A stretch of DNA of 57,565 nt, taken from positions 1 to 57,565 of IMG/VR virus record IMGVR_UViG_3300042898_002638, one strand, 5' to 3'. The DNA is from a virus. The translations under genes and the position numbers were made by a program. The notes below the pieces were generated by a model. It worked only from the letters and a program-made list of their open reading frames with translations, ran no database searches and was not told the origin of the DNA. Shown piece after piece: positions 55,624-57,565 of this stretch (positions are counted from its first letter, which is position 1; the number at the start of each line of letters is the position of its first letter).

Positions 55624-56057
55624 AGTGTCACTTGTTCTTTGTTCTTAAATGGGCCTTGGTAAGGATAGCGTTGTAGTGCAATCAGTTTGGGATCCTGAAT
55701 GATCTTCCAATTTCGTCCACGCTTGATAGAATACCATCCTGCGGCAAACCAACTTTTGCTTTTGGCAGTCTTGGTATAAATTGGCAAGTGATGCACCACG
55801 TCCCACACAGGATTATAACAACGACCTGCTACCGGATATCCGTGTACCACGGTATTATCAGGTTTGGATGCTGTTTCTTCTTTGGCAAATACAATGTTTG
55901 ATTCTTTGGCCGCAAGTTTGATTGTTTTAAATTGCTTGACTTGATTGTTGATACGAACTTGATATCCGCCATTCCATGCTTCGATATTGCCAACTTTTCG
56001 ATCATCTTCTTGTAAGATCCAAAACTGCTTGTCTGCTACGACTTTAGCTACTAACAT
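55620..56057 (-). CDS. Conserved phage hypothetical protein (145 aa)
   Basis: 145 residues with VHGYPVAGRCYNPVWDVVH, KSKSWFAAGWYSIKRGRNW and ALQRYPYQGPFKN. Trp/Tyr-rich and basic; I recall near relatives in marine T4-like phages with no known role. It overlaps the exonuclease gene by 14 bases. Confidence 0.72.
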   Translation of the reverse strand: MLVAKVVADKQFWILQEDDRKVGNIEAWNGGYQVRINNQVKQFKTIKLAAKESNIVFAKEETASKPDNTVVHGYPVAGRCYNPVWDVVHHLPIYTKTAKSKSWFAAGWYSIKRGRNWKIIQDPKLIALQRYPYQGPFKNKEQVTL

Positions 56058-57051
56058 TTAAAACTCCTTTATATGTTTCATTCAACCAACGGCCAAACCC
56101 TTCAGCGTTCTCACTACACCGTACTAGATCATACTTGCCGCAAAATTGCATAAACCTTACGCCCACCTGCCCGATATCCTTGTGCGAGATCTGTTCAATG
56201 ATAGCAAGATCCACTGTGTCTTTTACTGCCTGTGGTTGATGTGTAAGATCAATCAACTGACGATTGCGTTCATAGTCATCCAACACACGGTGTTCTTCAC
56301 CGTTATGGTCTGTCCATCTTTGCAACATCATGTTGTTCCAGTTGTAGCCTTTGGTTGTACGGTCTGCAAATGCTTCTTGTAGACCCACCTTGTTCTTGGT
56401 GCCTTTTGTTCGCACACCAGGAAATGCAGAGAACACATTGTCGCTGGTATCGCCACGCATACATTTTTCGAACAACAACCATGCAGGATCAGGAATCTGT
56501 TTGGGTTCCTTGGTCTTCTTATCAACTACAGGTCGACCTTTGGCATCATAGATGCCTTCGGTGGTGATAAGTTCGTCTGTGATACCATTGTATTGTTTTA
56601 CGTTTGCGGCCAGCAACTGCACAAAATCTGTGTCGCTACTGATCACAATGTGTTCGTCTTGGGGATGTAGGGCAATCCAACGGGCAATAATGTCATCGCC
56701 CTCTGCAGTGGGACATCGAATCACACTGCAATTGGTTCTTTCTGACAAGTATTTAGTCAAATTATCATACGTTTCCCAGAACATTTTATCTTCTTCTGCT
56801 TCTGTTTCTGTAAGCGCGGCACGGGCTACCGCACGGTTCGCTTTGTAGGGTTTGTAATGATCTTTGCGCCAGCTACGACCCTCCAGTGCAAAAACAACAT
56901 GGTCTGCTTCAAAACGTTTAACAACCTTGTTGGCACTCATCAGCGTTGTGTGCAGTGCTACCCCAACTTTTTCCCATGGATCTGACGCACGAAATGCAGT
57001 GTGCCTTGCACGAAAAAACATATTAGCTGTGTCAATTAACACATAACGCAT
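56044..57051 (-). CDS. 5'-3' exonuclease (T4 RNase H/FEN-like)
   Basis: 335 residues from ATG 57051. N-terminal MRYVLIDTANMFFRARH supplies the first Asp; FALEGRSWRKDHYKPYKANR is the arch with Tyr/Lys/Arg; AEGDDIIARW and SSDTDFVQL hold the metal carboxylates; RGDTSDNVFSAFPGV is the helix-two-turn-helix entry. It removes RNA primers and 5' flaps on the lagging strand. Translationally linked to the small proteins after it. Confidence 0.92.
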   Translation of the reverse strand: MRYVLIDTANMFFRARHTAFRASDPWEKVGVALHTTLMSANKVVKRFEADHVVFALEGRSWRKDHYKPYKANRAVARAALTETEAEEDKMFWETYDNLTKYLSERTNCSVIRCPTAEGDDIIARWIALHPQDEHIVISSDTDFVQLLAANVKQYNGITDELITTEGIYDAKGRPVVDKKTKEPKQIPDPAWLLFEKCMRGDTSDNVFSAFPGVRTKGTKNKVGLQEAFADRTTKGYNWNNMMLQRWTDHNGEEHRVLDDYERNRQLIDLTHQPQAVKDTVDLAIIEQISHKDIGQVGVRFMQFCGKYDLVRCSENAEGFGRWLNETYKGVLNVSS

Positions 57052-57059
57052 AGAAAACC

Positions 57060-57565
57060 TTAGACTTTGTTGTGGGTATTGATATATTGTAACATAAAAC
57101 GATTCCAAAAGCTATGGCCATCCTTGCCAAAATGCCAAGAATTGGGCGCAACTGTTTCTATTCCAGCGGCTTTGATTCGAGCATTGTATGTGCCTTCTGA
57201 GCTATATGGGTCAATGTAACTGTTGCCCCATTTTTTTGGTTTTTTAATGCTACTAAAATCATTATTACCATTGAAGAAGATATGATTAACACCCAGTTTG
57301 TTTAGTTCGGTATGTAACTGCCAAATTTCATCGTGCGCTTGCTGGGTTTTTTCTTTCCAATCTACTCCAACCACAAACTCTTTGTAGCGTTGTTTATGCT
57401 CGTCAGGGACATCATCCTGTCCACTGGCACCAATTTGATAATACACCCCATCAATCAGCCACTCTTCTCGTTCCCACGTGCTCCATTGTATTACCATCAG
57501 CACCTCTTCAACATGATGTATTTTTTTTAACCAATCTCTAGTTGTGCGTAAAATTCTAGTATTGC
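57060..57565 (-). CDS. Conserved phage protein, N-terminus beyond window
   Basis: The frame stays open upstream of GTG 57503 to the window edge, reading ILRTTRDWLKKIHHVEEV, so the gene starts outside. VIQWSTWEREEWLIDGVYY, FVVGVDWKEKTQQAHDEIW, HIFFNGNNDFSSI and PNSWHFGKDGHSFW give the order of an SGNH/GDSL-like fold with a late H in FGKDGH. I recall such proteins in marine phages; activity untested. Confidence 0.72.
   Translation of the reverse strand, partial: NTRILRTTRDWLKKIHHVEEVLMVIQWSTWEREEWLIDGVYYQIGASGQDDVPDEHKQRYKEFVVGVDWKEKTQQAHDEIWQLHTELNKLGVNHIFFNGNNDFSSIKKPKKWGNSYIDPYSSEGTYNARIKAAGIETVAPNSWHFGKDGHSFWNRFMLQYINTHNKV

Overview
The window looks like part of a large tailed-phage genome of the T4-like (marine myovirus) type, moderately AT-rich and very densely packed. 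Evidence: the T4 late-promoter octamer TATAAATA recurs in front of genes. Stop/start codons overlap (ATGA, TAATG) throughout. There is a virion-type protein at the left edge, and phage replication/nucleotide genes are present: ThyX, a 5'-3' exonuclease/RNase H, a MazG-like pyrophosphohydrolase, and MoxR ATPase + VWA metallopeptidase. There is also a huge tRNA array. The host is unknown. A circularly permuted (two-piece) tmRNA points to, but does not prove, an alphaproteobacterial, betaproteobacterial or cyanobacterial connection. All family names come from motifs I can read; no database search was possible.

Layout. (1) 1-600: end of a virion protein and a terminator. (2) 671-16164 (+): an unbroken co-directional run of small conserved proteins, four glycosyltransferase-like genes, an SGNH-like hydrolase, six radical SAM proteins, a 33-residue basic peptide and a NodU-type O-carbamoyltransferase. 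(3) 16121-20480 (-): a seventh radical SAM enzyme, a glycine-amidinotransferase-like enzyme and two GT10/exostosin-like glycosyltransferases, head to head with a 943-residue repeat protein (20479-23310, +). (4) 23279-28828 (-): sugar aminotransferase and epimerase, ThyX and small phage proteins. (5) 28838-31662 (-): VWA metallopeptidase and MoxR ATPase. (6) 31817-38773: 2OG-oxygenase-like genes, two membrane fatty-acid desaturases, a PglD-like acetyltransferase, metallophosphoesterase and S-adenosylhomocysteinase. (7) 38799-51025: tRNA genes for 19 amino acids (only Phe not found) mixed with oxygenases, an AhpC/class II aldolase/BI-1/AhpD operon, the tmRNA, an FkbM methyltransferase, a D-Ala-D-Ala carboxypeptidase and several structured RNAs closed by long stems. 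(8) 51218-57565: two more glycosyltransferases and a nucleotide/replication module, ending in a gene cut by the window edge.

How it fits together. Regions 2-4 read as a biosynthetic island for decorating something (sugars, carbamoyl, amidino and radical-SAM chemistry, amino-sugar making). The target, whether virion protein, host envelope glycan or a small molecule, cannot be read from sequence. Regions 6-7 carry host-like metabolic genes: lipid desaturation, peroxide detoxification, SAH recycling and protein hydroxylation. The tRNA/tmRNA/ncRNA array would let the phage run translation late in infection. It is driven both by consensus sigma70 promoters (TTGAC-N17-TATAAT) and by T4-like late promoters. 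Several late promoters sit exactly five bases before an ATG, which predicts leaderless late mRNAs.
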